NCBI RefSeq assembly: GCF_937910895.1
Contig: NZ_CALEMI010000111.1
Coordinates: 1 to 37,618, forward strand
DNA length: 37,618 bases
Direction of reading: 5' to 3'
Source: an uncultured Dokdonia sp.
GTDB taxonomy: Bacteria > Bacteroidota > Bacteroidia > Flavobacteriales > Flavobacteriaceae
The notes beneath the pieces were generated by a model. The model made no database searches. It had not been told where the DNA came from and saw only the letters and a list, made by a program, of their open reading frames with translations. This document shows, in pieces, positions 25,162 through 33,680 of this stretch. Each line of letters opens with the position of its first letter. The stretch's first letter is position 1. Both the position numbers and the translations under genes were made by a program.

Positions 25162-26490
25162 CTATTGGTTTCTTGGTGATCCTATTTGTGTTCCGATCAC
25201 ACTCGCATCGGGTTGTGTAATTACTGGGCAGTTAATAATCGCTCCAGTAGCTGTTAATGAGTTAGATAAGGAATTTGCCAACGGACTTGCATTTGCATTG
25301 CCTCTAAAAGGAATTAAGACACCTTGATCTAAAAGATCATTAATTTGCTCAAAACTCGTAAGGATAGGACGTTCTGATTCGGGTACCGTAAATTCTGTGA
25401 TATGTGCATCCCACATCGGTGCATAACGAGTATCACTCGGATCTATCGGGAAGGTATTTGTAGGATCTTGTACCTGACGGTCACTTAAAGAGGCCGTATT
25501 TAAACCCTGTACACCTAATCCGTCGCCATTATCAAAAGTTCTTCCATTGGCAGTTGGGCTAAAGGGTAACATAGAACCTCCTGGGAATAGTCCAAAAGCA
25601 GGTAAGTTGTTTAATCGTGGCGCAAATACACCTAACTCAATCGCTGCAGGAGCTGGATCAGAAGTATCTGTTACGATATGAAAGTAGTATGGCTGACCAG
25701 CGTGCCATCCATCTAAAAGTTGCATCACAACGGATGCCTGATTAATCGCTAAATTTGGATTATTCAAATCATCTTCTTGTGCTTGACCATTCCCATCTGG
25801 ATGTGGTATTCTATCGTGAATTCCTGTACTATTGGCAACCAATTGTGCGTTGATGACAATATTAGTGTCAGGCAATACCACATACGAAGACCAGTTGGCA
25901 TCTGCCACAGCACCAGGAATGACTTGTGCTGGAGGAAATCCAACAAGTGCCCCATCAGGAGAGGCTCCCCCAGCAGTCAAATCTCTTGTTGGTGAAAAGT
26001 CTACAGAGCCTTCAAAAATAAGTCTCCCGTCCTCAGTCCATTCTGAGTTTTGCTCTCCTCCAGATCCTATCGCTTCTGCCATTCTAGGGGCATAAATAAC
26101 TCCTAACTCTGTGGCTAGATCACTATCTGATGCTTCGGTAATCACATAATATCCCTCTCTACGGTCTCCATTGGGTAAGGTCTCCCATCCTTGAAACATA
26201 GGGAATCTAGCGGTTGGTCCTGCTGGAACAACATTCCTATCTATGCGGAAATCAATGCCTAAAACACTTGGTATAAATACGTTTTGTGCATCTGTAAAGG
26301 AAAGTGCGGGGTTGTCTGTATCATAAGGAGTTCCGCCGTCTACTTCGATACTATTTAATAATAAACTTGCAGCTGTTGGCGCGTCTGGTTGTGGGTTTTC
26401 TCCTTCAGGAGTTGTGTTATTATCGTCAGAGTTGCAACTTCCTAAAAGTAGAGCCCCAGCGGCTATGAAAGTATATATAATCTTTTTCAT
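25162..26490 (-). CDS. Lipoprotein of unknown function
   Basis: A 442-residue lipoprotein: a signal peptide with lipobox LLLGSC (C19) is followed by a Ser/Asp/Asn/Pro-rich linker (about 20-42). The mature protein is beta-rich, with repeated FAPRL/YAPRM segments, WETLPNGDRREGYYVITE, DGWHAGQPYYFHIVTD, RYAPMWDAHITEFT and a C-terminal INCPVI. The FAPRL blocks hint at two related halves. No family recognised. Transcribed alone on the minus strand, convergent with the YdjM-like gene. Confidence 0.75.
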   Translation of the reverse strand: MKKIIYTFIAAGALLLGSCNSDDNNTTPEGENPQPDAPTAASLLLNSIEVDGGTPYDTDNPALSFTDAQNVFIPSVLGIDFRIDRNVVPAGPTARFPMFQGWETLPNGDRREGYYVITEASDSDLATELGVIYAPRMAEAIGSGGEQNSEWTEDGRLIFEGSVDFSPTRDLTAGGASPDGALVGFPPAQVIPGAVADANWSSYVVLPDTNIVINAQLVANSTGIHDRIPHPDGNGQAQEDDLNNPNLAINQASVVMQLLDGWHAGQPYYFHIVTDTSDPAPAAIELGVFAPRLNNLPAFGLFPGGSMLPFSPTANGRTFDNGDGLGVQGLNTASLSDRQVQDPTNTFPIDPSDTRYAPMWDAHITEFTVPESERPILTSFEQINDLLDQGVLIPFRGNANASPLANSLSNSLTATGAIINCPVITQPDASVIGTQIGSPRNQ

Positions 26491-26895
26491 GATTTTGTAT
26501 TTAATGTTTTTTTGTGTTTAGTTTTTTTCTGTATTAGATATTTTTGAAATAAGGAGCGCTTTATTTTTTAATACACCCATTTAGACTTTAACAAGCACTG
26601 TAACTTTCTAGGTATTTTGAAGAATTGTAAGAAAAAGGAAGTTTGTTCTAGTTTTTATAACTGCTTTTTTAAGAGTTAAAAAAAGCGGTGTTTACACGAT
26701 ACTAGGGCGTTTTTGTAGATTTTTATTTTTTTAAAAAAGAACATTCACAAAAAGTCATATTAAGGTAATACTGGTGGTTTTTTTGATAAACGAAAGGGTG
26801 ATTTTATGCAAGAATTGAGATGTATATACGCTGAGGCTTGCTTCAAAGTAACTAGTTTTCCTTAAAATCTTTTATGACCTTGTCCTGATGAAATT
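26491..26895. other. 405-bp gene-free stretch between lipoprotein and AraC regulator genes
   Basis: AT-rich, no ORF of interest. A strong hairpin GCTTTTTTAA / TTAAAAAAAGC (about 26663-26685, short loop) could end the minus-strand AraC transcript, since on that strand the stem is followed by AT-rich DNA without a clean T tract. The rest is probably the leader and promoter of the lipoprotein gene; no clear promoter box is claimed. Confidence 0.5.
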
Positions 26896-27726
26896 TTACA
26901 ATAATGAAGCCTTATACACAGACGGATTTAACTTCTTGTAGTGTTTGAACTTTCGGTTAAAATGAGATAAGGTTTGAAACCCTGAAAGCAGCGCAATATC
27001 TGCAATAGATAACTCAGGTCGCTCTTTTAATAAAGTACACACATGAGCAATACGAATCTCCGTGAGAAACTGAAAATAGGTTTTATTCGTTCGTTTTTTA
27101 AAATACTTACAAAATCCGTTGGTGGTCATCGCAGCGACTTCGGCAATGTCTGTGAGTTGGATCGGCTCCGAAAAATGCTGCAAAGAATATTCAAAAATCC
27201 GATGGAGTTTCTTTCCGTCGGCTTCAGATATGTTTTTATGGTATACAAAAGAAGCGATCGGAGTAGACTCACTCACCGTAAGTACTTGGATAAGCTGTAA
27301 AAAATATGCCAGTCGTAAGATTCCGTCGTGTTGCGATATGGCTTCGAAGGTAGCCGTGATTTCTGGCGTTGTTATGGTTTTAAATCCCGCTTTCGCGAAA
27401 GCGTAAAAATCCAATACCCCTTTGCCTTCTTCTAAATCCAAAAAGGAATTCCCAAAGGATTGCGGATTAAAAAAAACGGTATGCATTAACGCATCGGTCG
27501 ACTCATTACGAAACACATGTGGTTGCTGTCCGCCAATCACAAATACATCTCCTTCTTGAAAATGATGAATCGTATCTGCAATCAGCAACGTGCCTTTTCC
27601 TTCTATAATACGACTGATTTGTAGTTCTTGATGTTGATGTAATTGCCCATAAAATGGCCCCTCATCTATTTGAAAAATGATGGCTGTATTGCGGGATTTA
27701 GGAATTTTAAAAGGAAGGACTTTCAT
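26896..27726 (-). CDS. AraC family transcriptional regulator, probably of the hydroxyproline cluster
   Basis: A 276-residue regulator with an N-terminal cupin (about 20-100, HQHQELQISRIIEGKGTLLIADTIHHFQEGDVFVIGGQQPHVF) that senses a ligand and a C-terminal AraC double HTH (about 175-276, LTDIAEVAAMTTNGFCKYFKKRTNKTYFQFL...LSIADIALLSGFQTLSHFNRKFKHYKKLNPSVYK). It is divergent from the hydroxyproline deaminase gene across 181 bp, the usual place for a pathway activator. The palindrome copy at 27389-27402 encodes AFAKA (YAFAKAGF). Confidence 0.9.
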   Translation of the reverse strand: MKVLPFKIPKSRNTAIIFQIDEGPFYGQLHQHQELQISRIIEGKGTLLIADTIHHFQEGDVFVIGGQQPHVFRNESTDALMHTVFFNPQSFGNSFLDLEEGKGVLDFYAFAKAGFKTITTPEITATFEAISQHDGILRLAYFLQLIQVLTVSESTPIASFVYHKNISEADGKKLHRIFEYSLQHFSEPIQLTDIAEVAAMTTNGFCKYFKKRTNKTYFQFLTEIRIAHVCTLLKERPELSIADIALLSGFQTLSHFNRKFKHYKKLNPSVYKASLL

Positions 27727-27755
27727 CGTATAAAGATACTTTATTGTTGTAAAAA

Positions 27756-27773
27756 TAGTAAATCAGTTTACTA
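27756..27773. promoter_or_regulatory. Candidate operator between the AraC gene and the hydroxyproline genes
   Basis: TAGTAAA-TCAG-TTTACTA is a perfect 7-bp inverted repeat with a 4-bp centre, 30 bp before the AraC start and in the divergent promoter region. AraC proteins usually bind direct repeats, so a dimeric repressor of another family is also possible. Confidence 0.4.
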
Positions 27774-27907
27774 AATGGATAAAATACGCATAGTTTTGGA
27801 TAATTACTATAACGCTACTATCTGTGATCTATAGTATTTTTACGTTGAAAGTGAGAAGTGTTTACATGAACACATAGACTCAATAAAATAACTATATACC
27901 TTTATAT

Positions 27908-28822
27908 ATGTCAATACAATGGAAAGGAGTGATGCCAGCCGTCACCACAAAATTTACAGCACAGGATACCTTAGACTTAGATATGTTTGCTGTCAACATA
28001 AAAGCGCAATTAGAGGCAGGCGTACACGGAATCGTTTTAGGAGGAACGCTAGGAGAAGCGAGTACGTTAAGTGATGCTGAAAAAAGTACCTTAACCAAAG
28101 AAACTGTAGAGCTCGTAAACGGGAAAGTACCCGTACTTATTAATATCGCCGAGCAAACCACCAAAGGAGCCATTGCAGCAGCACATACCGCAGAAAAGGA
28201 CGGCGCTTCGGCGTTAATGATGTTGCCTCCTATGCGATATAAAGCAGGAGATCAGGAAGTCGTTACCTATTTTAAAGCAGTAGCAGAAAGTACCTCACTT
28301 CCTATTATGGTCTATAATAATCCTGTGGATTATAAAATAGAAGTCACACTACCAATGTTTGATCAATTATTGAAATGCGACAATATAGAAGCAGTAAAAG
28401 AATCAACACGTGATATTTCTAATGTGACACGGATTAAAAATGCCTTTGGCGATCGCTTAAAAATTATGACGGGTGTGGATACCTTAGCATTAGAATCTTT
28501 ATTAATGGGCGCCGATGGATGGATTGCTGGTTTGGTCGACGCCTTTCCCGCAGAAACGGTGGCTATTTATGAATTACAGAAAGCAGGACGCATTCAAGAA
28601 GCTCTCGAAATTTACCGTTGGTTTTTACCCTTGCTAGAGTTAGATATAAACCCGAAATTAGTACAAAATATAAAACTCGCCGAAGTGCATACAGGAATTG
28701 GTACAGAACACGTGAGAGCACCAAGATTACCATTAGCAGGAGAAGAAAGAGCACACGTATCAGAAGTTATTAAAAAAGGATTAGCGTCGAGACCTACGTT
28801 GCCTGATTACAAGAATTTATAA
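27908..28822 (+). CDS. Dihydrodipicolinate synthase family protein, likely 1-pyrroline-4-hydroxy-2-carboxylate deaminase
   Basis: A 304-residue class I aldolase-fold enzyme. The Schiff-base lysine K164 (IEAVKESTRD) and tyrosine Y136 (MVYNNP) are present, and the GTTGE loop of DapA is GTLGEAST. In context it should remove ammonia and water from 1-pyrroline-4-hydroxy-2-carboxylate to give 2-oxoglutarate semialdehyde, the third step of hydroxyproline breakdown. An epimerase, an FAD dehydrogenase and a matching aldehyde dehydrogenase in the same cluster support this over lysine synthesis. First gene of the cluster. Confidence 0.85.
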   Translation: MSIQWKGVMPAVTTKFTAQDTLDLDMFAVNIKAQLEAGVHGIVLGGTLGEASTLSDAEKSTLTKETVELVNGKVPVLINIAEQTTKGAIAAAHTAEKDGASALMMLPPMRYKAGDQEVVTYFKAVAESTSLPIMVYNNPVDYKIEVTLPMFDQLLKCDNIEAVKESTRDISNVTRIKNAFGDRLKIMTGVDTLALESLLMGADGWIAGLVDAFPAETVAIYELQKAGRIQEALEIYRWFLPLLELDINPKLVQNIKLAEVHTGIGTEHVRAPRLPLAGEERAHVSEVIKKGLASRPTLPDYKNL

Positions 28823-28825
28823 ACC

Positions 28826-29092
28826 ATGTTAGACCTACGACCTTCCTGCGAGCATTGCGACAAAGCACTTCCCTACGATGCGACAGATGCGATGATCTGT
28901 ACATTTGAATGTACGTTTTGTCAGGAGTGTGTAGAAAACGTATTACAGCAGGTATGTCCTAATTGTGGCGGTGGTTTTGAAAAACGATCCATCCGACCTA
29001 AGGAGCTGTTAGAAAAATATCCAGTATCTACAAAACGAGTGTATAAACCTGTAAATGTGGAGAAACATCAGGAAAGAATTAATAAGAAGTAG
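28826..29092 (+). CDS. DUF1272 zinc-ribbon protein
   Basis: An 88-residue protein of the DUF1272 family: LDLRPSCEHCDKALPYDATDAMICTFECTFCQECVENVLQQVCPNCGGGFEKRSIRP has the ordered CxxC pairs (C8/C11, C24/C28 region, C31/C34, C43/C46) of a double zinc ribbon. Function unknown. It follows the deaminase gene by 3 bp, so it is cotranscribed, but no link to the pathway is known. Confidence 0.9.
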   Translation: MLDLRPSCEHCDKALPYDATDAMICTFECTFCQECVENVLQQVCPNCGGGFEKRSIRPKELLEKYPVSTKRVYKPVNVEKHQERINKK

Positions 29093-29098
29093 GTAAGG

Positions 29099-30106
29099 AT
29101 GATTTTAAAAATTATTCAAATAGGTTTATGTCTTTTAATGTTAAGTTGTGCGAGTACACTAAAACCTAAAGAAAATGACTTAGAGAGGTATGAGCTAAAT
29201 GGAAAAGTAAAATCATATACAAAGATTATTTCTTATTATAGATACTACAGTAATGATACGGTCATAAAGAACATTAAAACAAATAAATATGAAGAATTAG
29301 TTTTTAATGAGAAAAAACAACTTATTCAGAAAAATTCATTTTATCGTACAGGCGAACTTTATAAAAAAATAGTTTATGTATATGATAAGAATTACAATAA
29401 TGTAAAGAGAATTATAATAAAGATCCCATCAGATACCATTTCAAAAAGTATTGAGAAGTTTGATTTAAAGGGAAATAATATAGAGTCGTTTATTTATGAT
29501 GGTAATGATTCATTAATAAGTCATTCTCAAAGTGTATTTCATAAAGACAATAACCAAACCAGACTTCTCATTCTAAAAAGTAAAGAAAGTTCTAACCCAT
29601 TACTTAAAGTAGCGTACAAGTATGATGATAAGGGAAATGAGATAGAGACTATCAGACATTATAAGAATAAAACGCAAACGCATTGGTATACAAAATACGA
29701 CAGTAAAGGGAATGAGATTGAATGGATAGTTAATGATAATCAAGGTAATCAAGAGAGAAGAGATGTAACTATTTATGATGAAAATTCAAATCCGATAGAA
29801 GAAAAAACATTTGACAGTGAAAATAGAATTGATACTCATTATATTTCAAAATATGATGACTCTGGAAATGAGATAGAGTCTAGAGAATACTTTAAAGATT
29901 CGACTTACACAAAAAATGAATACATATATGATGATCTAGGAAATGAAGTTGAATTAAGGAAGTATGATACAAAAGGGAATCTTAATACAATTTGGAAGAC
30001 CAAGTATCAATATGATAATTATAAAAATTTAATTAAAAAGAGTTTGTACAAAAATGATCGATTGGAAACAGTAAGATCATTTGAAATTAAATACTTTGAA
30101 AAATGA
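29099..30106 (+). CDS. Lipoprotein with YD-like (RHS-type) repeats
   Basis: A 335-residue lipoprotein with lipobox LMLSC (C17). The mature part carries at least five YD-type repeats of about 25-30 residues: YDDKGNEIETIRHY, YDSKGNEIEWIVND, YDENSNPIEEKTFD, YDDSGNEIESREYF, YDDLGNEVELRKYD. Such repeats form extended beta shells in RHS proteins; here the array is short and ends without a toxin domain. Visibly more AT-rich than its neighbours and inserted between pathway genes, so probably a later arrival. Its stop overlaps the next start by ATGA. Confidence 0.8.
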   Translation: MILKIIQIGLCLLMLSCASTLKPKENDLERYELNGKVKSYTKIISYYRYYSNDTVIKNIKTNKYEELVFNEKKQLIQKNSFYRTGELYKKIVYVYDKNYNNVKRIIIKIPSDTISKSIEKFDLKGNNIESFIYDGNDSLISHSQSVFHKDNNQTRLLILKSKESSNPLLKVAYKYDDKGNEIETIRHYKNKTQTHWYTKYDSKGNEIEWIVNDNQGNQERRDVTIYDENSNPIEEKTFDSENRIDTHYISKYDDSGNEIESREYFKDSTYTKNEYIYDDLGNEVELRKYDTKGNLNTIWKTKYQYDNYKNLIKKSLYKNDRLETVRSFEIKYFEK

Positions 30107-31605
30107 TCACAGGAAAAAACTATATAGGAAATACCCAAAGTGCCAAAGGAACAAAAACGTACAAAACGTTTAATCCGAAAGCAAATACAGAAAATGCCAC
30201 TTCTTTTGTAGAAGCCACATCAGAAGAAATTGATGAGGCAGTCACATTGGCTTCTCAGGCGTTTGATGCGTATCAGAAAGTATCTGGAGCAAAAAGAGCC
30301 AACTTCTTAAACACCATAGCAGACGAGATAGAAGCCTTAGGCGATACACTTGTCAATATGTATGTGTCAGAGACAGGATTACCAGAAGGAAGAGCCAAAG
30401 GAGAACGCGGACGTACCCTAGGACAACTCCGTATGTTTGCTAAACTTATACAAACCGAAGATTGGCGCAATCCGACGATTTCAGGAGAAAACAACGAATT
30501 ACGTCAGTATTTAATTCCGTTGGGGCCTGTGGTGGTTTTTGGGGCGAGTAATTTTCCATTGGCATATTCAACAGCGGGAGGAGACACGGCAAGTGCATTG
30601 GCATCGGGTTGTCCAGTGATTGTAAAATCACACCCCATGCATGCGGGAACAGGGGAGTTGGTGGCTGGCGCCATTCAACGCGCCGCAGAAAAAACAGGAA
30701 TGCCACAAGGTGTTTTCTCAAATTTGAATAGTGCAGGCATTGAAGTAGGCGTACAACTTGTTAAACACCCAAAAGTAAAAGCGGTTGGTTTTACAGGAAG
30801 TATCAAAGGAGGTCGTGCCTTATATGATCTCGCGGCAGAGCGGGACGAACCTATTCCTGTGTTTGCAGAAATGGGTAGTATAAACCCTGTTGTAATTACT
30901 TCAAAAGCACTAGAAGCTCGTGCTTCAGAAATTGCACAAACCTACGCAGATTCTATTACACTAGGTGTTGGACAATTTTGTACAAATCCAGGATTAATTT
31001 TAGGCGTTGCAAGTCAAGCATTAACGGACTTCGTTCATGATCTAGGAGAAAAAACAGCCGTGATCGATGCAAATTGTATGTTGCACCCTTCCATTCATCA
31101 AGCGTATGAAAAAAATGGCGAAGCCATTATCAACCAATCAGAAACGACTTTGGTCGCAACACATCAAGGAACGATTCAAGAAAATTATGCGCACGCAAAA
31201 ATTACGACTGTATCTGGAGACTCCTTTTTAAAGAACTCAAAACTACATCAAGAAGTATTTGGTCCTTTTTCGTTAGTCGTACAATGTAAGGATGAAGCAC
31301 AGTTGTTAGAAATTATTAGTAAATTAGAAGGTCAATTAACGGGTACCATTATTGCCCAAGAAGAAGATTTCAAAGACCTTTCACCCCTTATTGAAAGACT
31401 GCAAAACCGCGTAGGACGCATTGTATTTAACGGTGTTCCTACAGGGGTTGCGGTAGTCGATGCGATGACTCACGGAGGGCCGTATCCAGCATCAACAGAC
31501 AGTCGATTTACAGCTGTAGGGAATCAATCGATTAAAAGATGGGTGCGCCCTTTTAGCTTCCAAGATTTTCCGGAAGAGTTGCTTCCTGAGTTTTTAAAGA
31601 AATAA
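30103..31605 (+). CDS. Aldehyde dehydrogenase, likely 2-oxoglutarate semialdehyde (2,5-dioxopentanoate) dehydrogenase
   Basis: A 500-residue NAD(P)+ aldehyde dehydrogenase. Catalytic cysteine C293 (GQFCTNPG), glutamate E256 (VFAEMGS) and asparagine N150 (GASNFPLA) are in place, and GFTGSIKGG is the cofactor-binding loop. The long C-terminal GRIVFNGVPTGVAV...HGGPYPASTD matches the 2,5-dioxopentanoate dehydrogenase group. It oxidises 2-oxoglutarate semialdehyde to 2-oxoglutarate, the last step of hydroxyproline breakdown. Coupled to the YD-repeat lipoprotein by ATGA. Confidence 0.9.
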   Translation: MITGKNYIGNTQSAKGTKTYKTFNPKANTENATSFVEATSEEIDEAVTLASQAFDAYQKVSGAKRANFLNTIADEIEALGDTLVNMYVSETGLPEGRAKGERGRTLGQLRMFAKLIQTEDWRNPTISGENNELRQYLIPLGPVVVFGASNFPLAYSTAGGDTASALASGCPVIVKSHPMHAGTGELVAGAIQRAAEKTGMPQGVFSNLNSAGIEVGVQLVKHPKVKAVGFTGSIKGGRALYDLAAERDEPIPVFAEMGSINPVVITSKALEARASEIAQTYADSITLGVGQFCTNPGLILGVASQALTDFVHDLGEKTAVIDANCMLHPSIHQAYEKNGEAIINQSETTLVATHQGTIQENYAHAKITTVSGDSFLKNSKLHQEVFGPFSLVVQCKDEAQLLEIISKLEGQLTGTIIAQEEDFKDLSPLIERLQNRVGRIVFNGVPTGVAVVDAMTHGGPYPASTDSRFTAVGNQSIKRWVRPFSFQDFPEELLPEFLKK

Positions 31606-31650
31606 AATGATGCTACTTGAAAAGTACCTAAACTAGCTAATTGTCACCCT

Positions 31651-31690
31651 GAGCCTTTCGACAAGCTCAAGACGGGCTCTGTCGAAGGGG
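31651..31690. repeat. REP-like imperfect palindrome (CCTTTCGACA / TGTCGAAGGGG)
   Basis: GCCTTTCGACAAGCTC and GGGCTCTGTCGAAGGGG form an imperfect stem 46 bp after the aldehyde dehydrogenase gene, followed by TTTT. The same words recur at 31717 (TTTGACAGGCTCAG). Such TTTCGACAAGCTCA units are known as dispersed repeats in many bacteria. It may also weakly terminate. Confidence 0.65.
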
Positions 31691-31777
31691 TTTTGTACTC
31701 AAAAGATTAAAAACTTTGACAGGCTCAGTTTGACAAATTAAAAATGTTTTTAACATCCACGTTAAACTAATATCACT

Positions 31778-33505
31778 ATGAATAAAATACTAAGTGTATT
31801 ATTGATCATCAGTTGTAGCGCCATGCTATGTGCTCAAACTCCTTCTGAAAACCTTGCACAAATCATCGAAGACGTTCAGGATCACAAAGGATATGACCGT
31901 AAGGATTACCCGATGGGCTTATTTACAAAGGCATATTTTGAGGAGGAGTCCGCTTTCGCGAAAGCGCAATTAGAAAAACTTGCTAGCATTTCTGAAACCG
32001 ATCTTTCTGAAACCGAAGCGATCTCACTAGCCCTGTTGCGTTTTAGCTTACAAGAAACAATAGACTATACTGCTTACGAGCGCTATTTAAATCCGTTGTT
32101 ATCTGACTCAGGATTTCACAGTAGCTGGAATTATATGGTGCGCCCGATTACTAGTTATGAACAAGCAAAATCATATTTGAATCGATTGAATGCACTTCCA
32201 GATGCGGTAGATCAATATCTGCCTTTGTTGCGAGAAGGGTTGGAGAAAGGCGTGTCACAACCTAGAGTGATTTTCAACGGGTATGAAAGCACCTATGACT
32301 CTCAAATTGTCGCTAATTATGAAGATAGTTTTTATTATGAACCTTTTAAAAACTTACCGAGTTCGCTGACAAAAGCTGAAAAAGATTCGGTACTTACCGC
32401 TGCAAAAGCTGCCATAGAGAATCGTGTGATTCCCTCGTTTAAACGTGTCAAAACGTTTTTTGAAGAAGAGTATTTTCCAAAAACCCGAACAACGATCGGT
32501 GTTTCTCAAACCCCCAACGGTAGTGATTATTACCAAAACAGAATTAACTATTACACGACCTTAGATTTGACCGCAGATCAGATTCATACTATCGGTCTTG
32601 ACGAAGTTGCGCGGATCAAAGCTGAAATGCGAAAGATCATTGCTGAGGTTAATTTCAAAGGTTCCTTTGCCGACTTTTTACAATTTCTCCGCACCGACGA
32701 GCAGTTTTATGCGAAGACGCCCAAAGAACTCTTAATGATTGCTCGGGATATGGCAAAACGTGCGGATGCGCAATTACCACGATTTTTTAAAACGCTTCCG
32801 CGAAAACCTTATGGAGTCGCTCCCGTACCCGATGCGATTGCCCCGAAGTACACAGGCGGTCGTTATGTTGGGACCAATAAAAACAGTACAGATCCTGGCT
32901 ATTATTGGGTAAACACCTATGATTTGCCTAGCCGTACTTTATATACTTTGCCGTCTTTAACCGTACACGAAGCGGTTCCTGGGCATCATTTACAAGGAAG
33001 CCTTAATAACGAATTGGGAGATAGCATTCCGCAATTCAGAAAAAATATGTACCTCTCTGCTTTTGGAGAAGGCTGGGGATTATACTGTGAGTTTCTCGCC
33101 GAAGAAATGGGAATGTACACGACGCCGTATGAGCATTTCGGAAAACTCACGTATGAGATGTGGCGTGCCTGCCGATTGGTGGTCGATACAGGGATTCATG
33201 CCAAAGGATGGACACGCGATCAAGTCGTCGCCTATATGTCTGAAAATACGGCCCTTTCCATCCATGAGATCAATACAGAAACCGATCGGTATATCTCATG
33301 GCCTGGACAGGCATTATCTTATAAAATAGGCGAAATTAAAATTCGCGAACTCCGAAAAGAGGCAGAAACCGCTTTGGGTGCCGACTTTGATATTCGTGAG
33401 TTTCATGAAGTGATTTTAGGACAAGGAACGGTGACATTGGAGATTTTGGAACAACGAGTGAAGGATTGGATTGAGAAAGAAAGTAAAATAGAAAATAGAA
33501 AATAG
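31778..33505 (+). CDS. DUF885 family secreted putative metallopeptidase
   Basis: A 575-residue protein with a Sec signal peptide (KILSVLLIISCSAMLCAQ; the cysteine makes a lipobox possible) and the DUF885 fold. Its zinc-like motif is HEAVPGHH (H397, E398, H403), with a downstream GEGWGLYCEFLAEEMG helix giving the third ligand. The domain is distantly related to gluzincin peptidases. Its place in the hydroxyproline cluster suggests release of hydroxyproline from peptides, which is inference. The palindrome copy at 31952-31965 encodes AFAKA (SAFAKAQ). Confidence 0.85.
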   Translation: MNKILSVLLIISCSAMLCAQTPSENLAQIIEDVQDHKGYDRKDYPMGLFTKAYFEEESAFAKAQLEKLASISETDLSETEAISLALLRFSLQETIDYTAYERYLNPLLSDSGFHSSWNYMVRPITSYEQAKSYLNRLNALPDAVDQYLPLLREGLEKGVSQPRVIFNGYESTYDSQIVANYEDSFYYEPFKNLPSSLTKAEKDSVLTAAKAAIENRVIPSFKRVKTFFEEEYFPKTRTTIGVSQTPNGSDYYQNRINYYTTLDLTADQIHTIGLDEVARIKAEMRKIIAEVNFKGSFADFLQFLRTDEQFYAKTPKELLMIARDMAKRADAQLPRFFKTLPRKPYGVAPVPDAIAPKYTGGRYVGTNKNSTDPGYYWVNTYDLPSRTLYTLPSLTVHEAVPGHHLQGSLNNELGDSIPQFRKNMYLSAFGEGWGLYCEFLAEEMGMYTTPYEHFGKLTYEMWRACRLVVDTGIHAKGWTRDQVVAYMSENTALSIHEINTETDRYISWPGQALSYKIGEIKIRELRKEAETALGADFDIREFHEVILGQGTVTLEILEQRVKDWIEKESKIENRK

Positions 33506-33530
33506 AGCATAGAGAAGAGAACATAGACTA

Positions 33531-33572
33531 AAAAATAGAGTACTACTCTAAATTAGAGTGCTACTCTATTTT
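33531..33572. repeat. TAGAGTA/TACTCTA inverted-repeat element, copy 2
   Basis: AAAAATAGAGTACTACTCTA...CTACTCTATTTTT matches 22851-22892 closely. It is preceded by AT-rich GAAAATAGA repeats after the DUF885 stop and may serve as a terminator. Confidence 0.8.
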
Positions 33573-33624
33573 TGAATACCAAATACCGAATACTGATTTT
33601 ACAAGAATGGGAATATAATTATAC

Positions 33625-33680
33625 CATTATTTCATTTACCCATTATACGATTAACCCATTATATCATTAATACATTGACA
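33625..33680. repeat. Seven 8-bp-phased CATTANNN units running into the TTG start of the epimerase
   Basis: Units: CATTATTT, CATTTACC, CATTATAC, GATTAACC, CATTATAT, CATTAATA, CATTGACA. The spacing is exactly 8 bp throughout, and the start codon TTG (33675) lies at bases 3-5 of the last unit. Confidence 0.85.

Noticed and set aside
25777-26095. Plus-strand ORFs inside the lipoprotein gene
   Set aside because: Antisense shadows of a long ORF with a clear signal peptide and lipobox.
27908-28822. DapA (lysine biosynthesis)
   Set aside because: The gene lies in a hydroxyproline cluster with the matching dehydrogenase and epimerase, and the GTTGE loop is altered.
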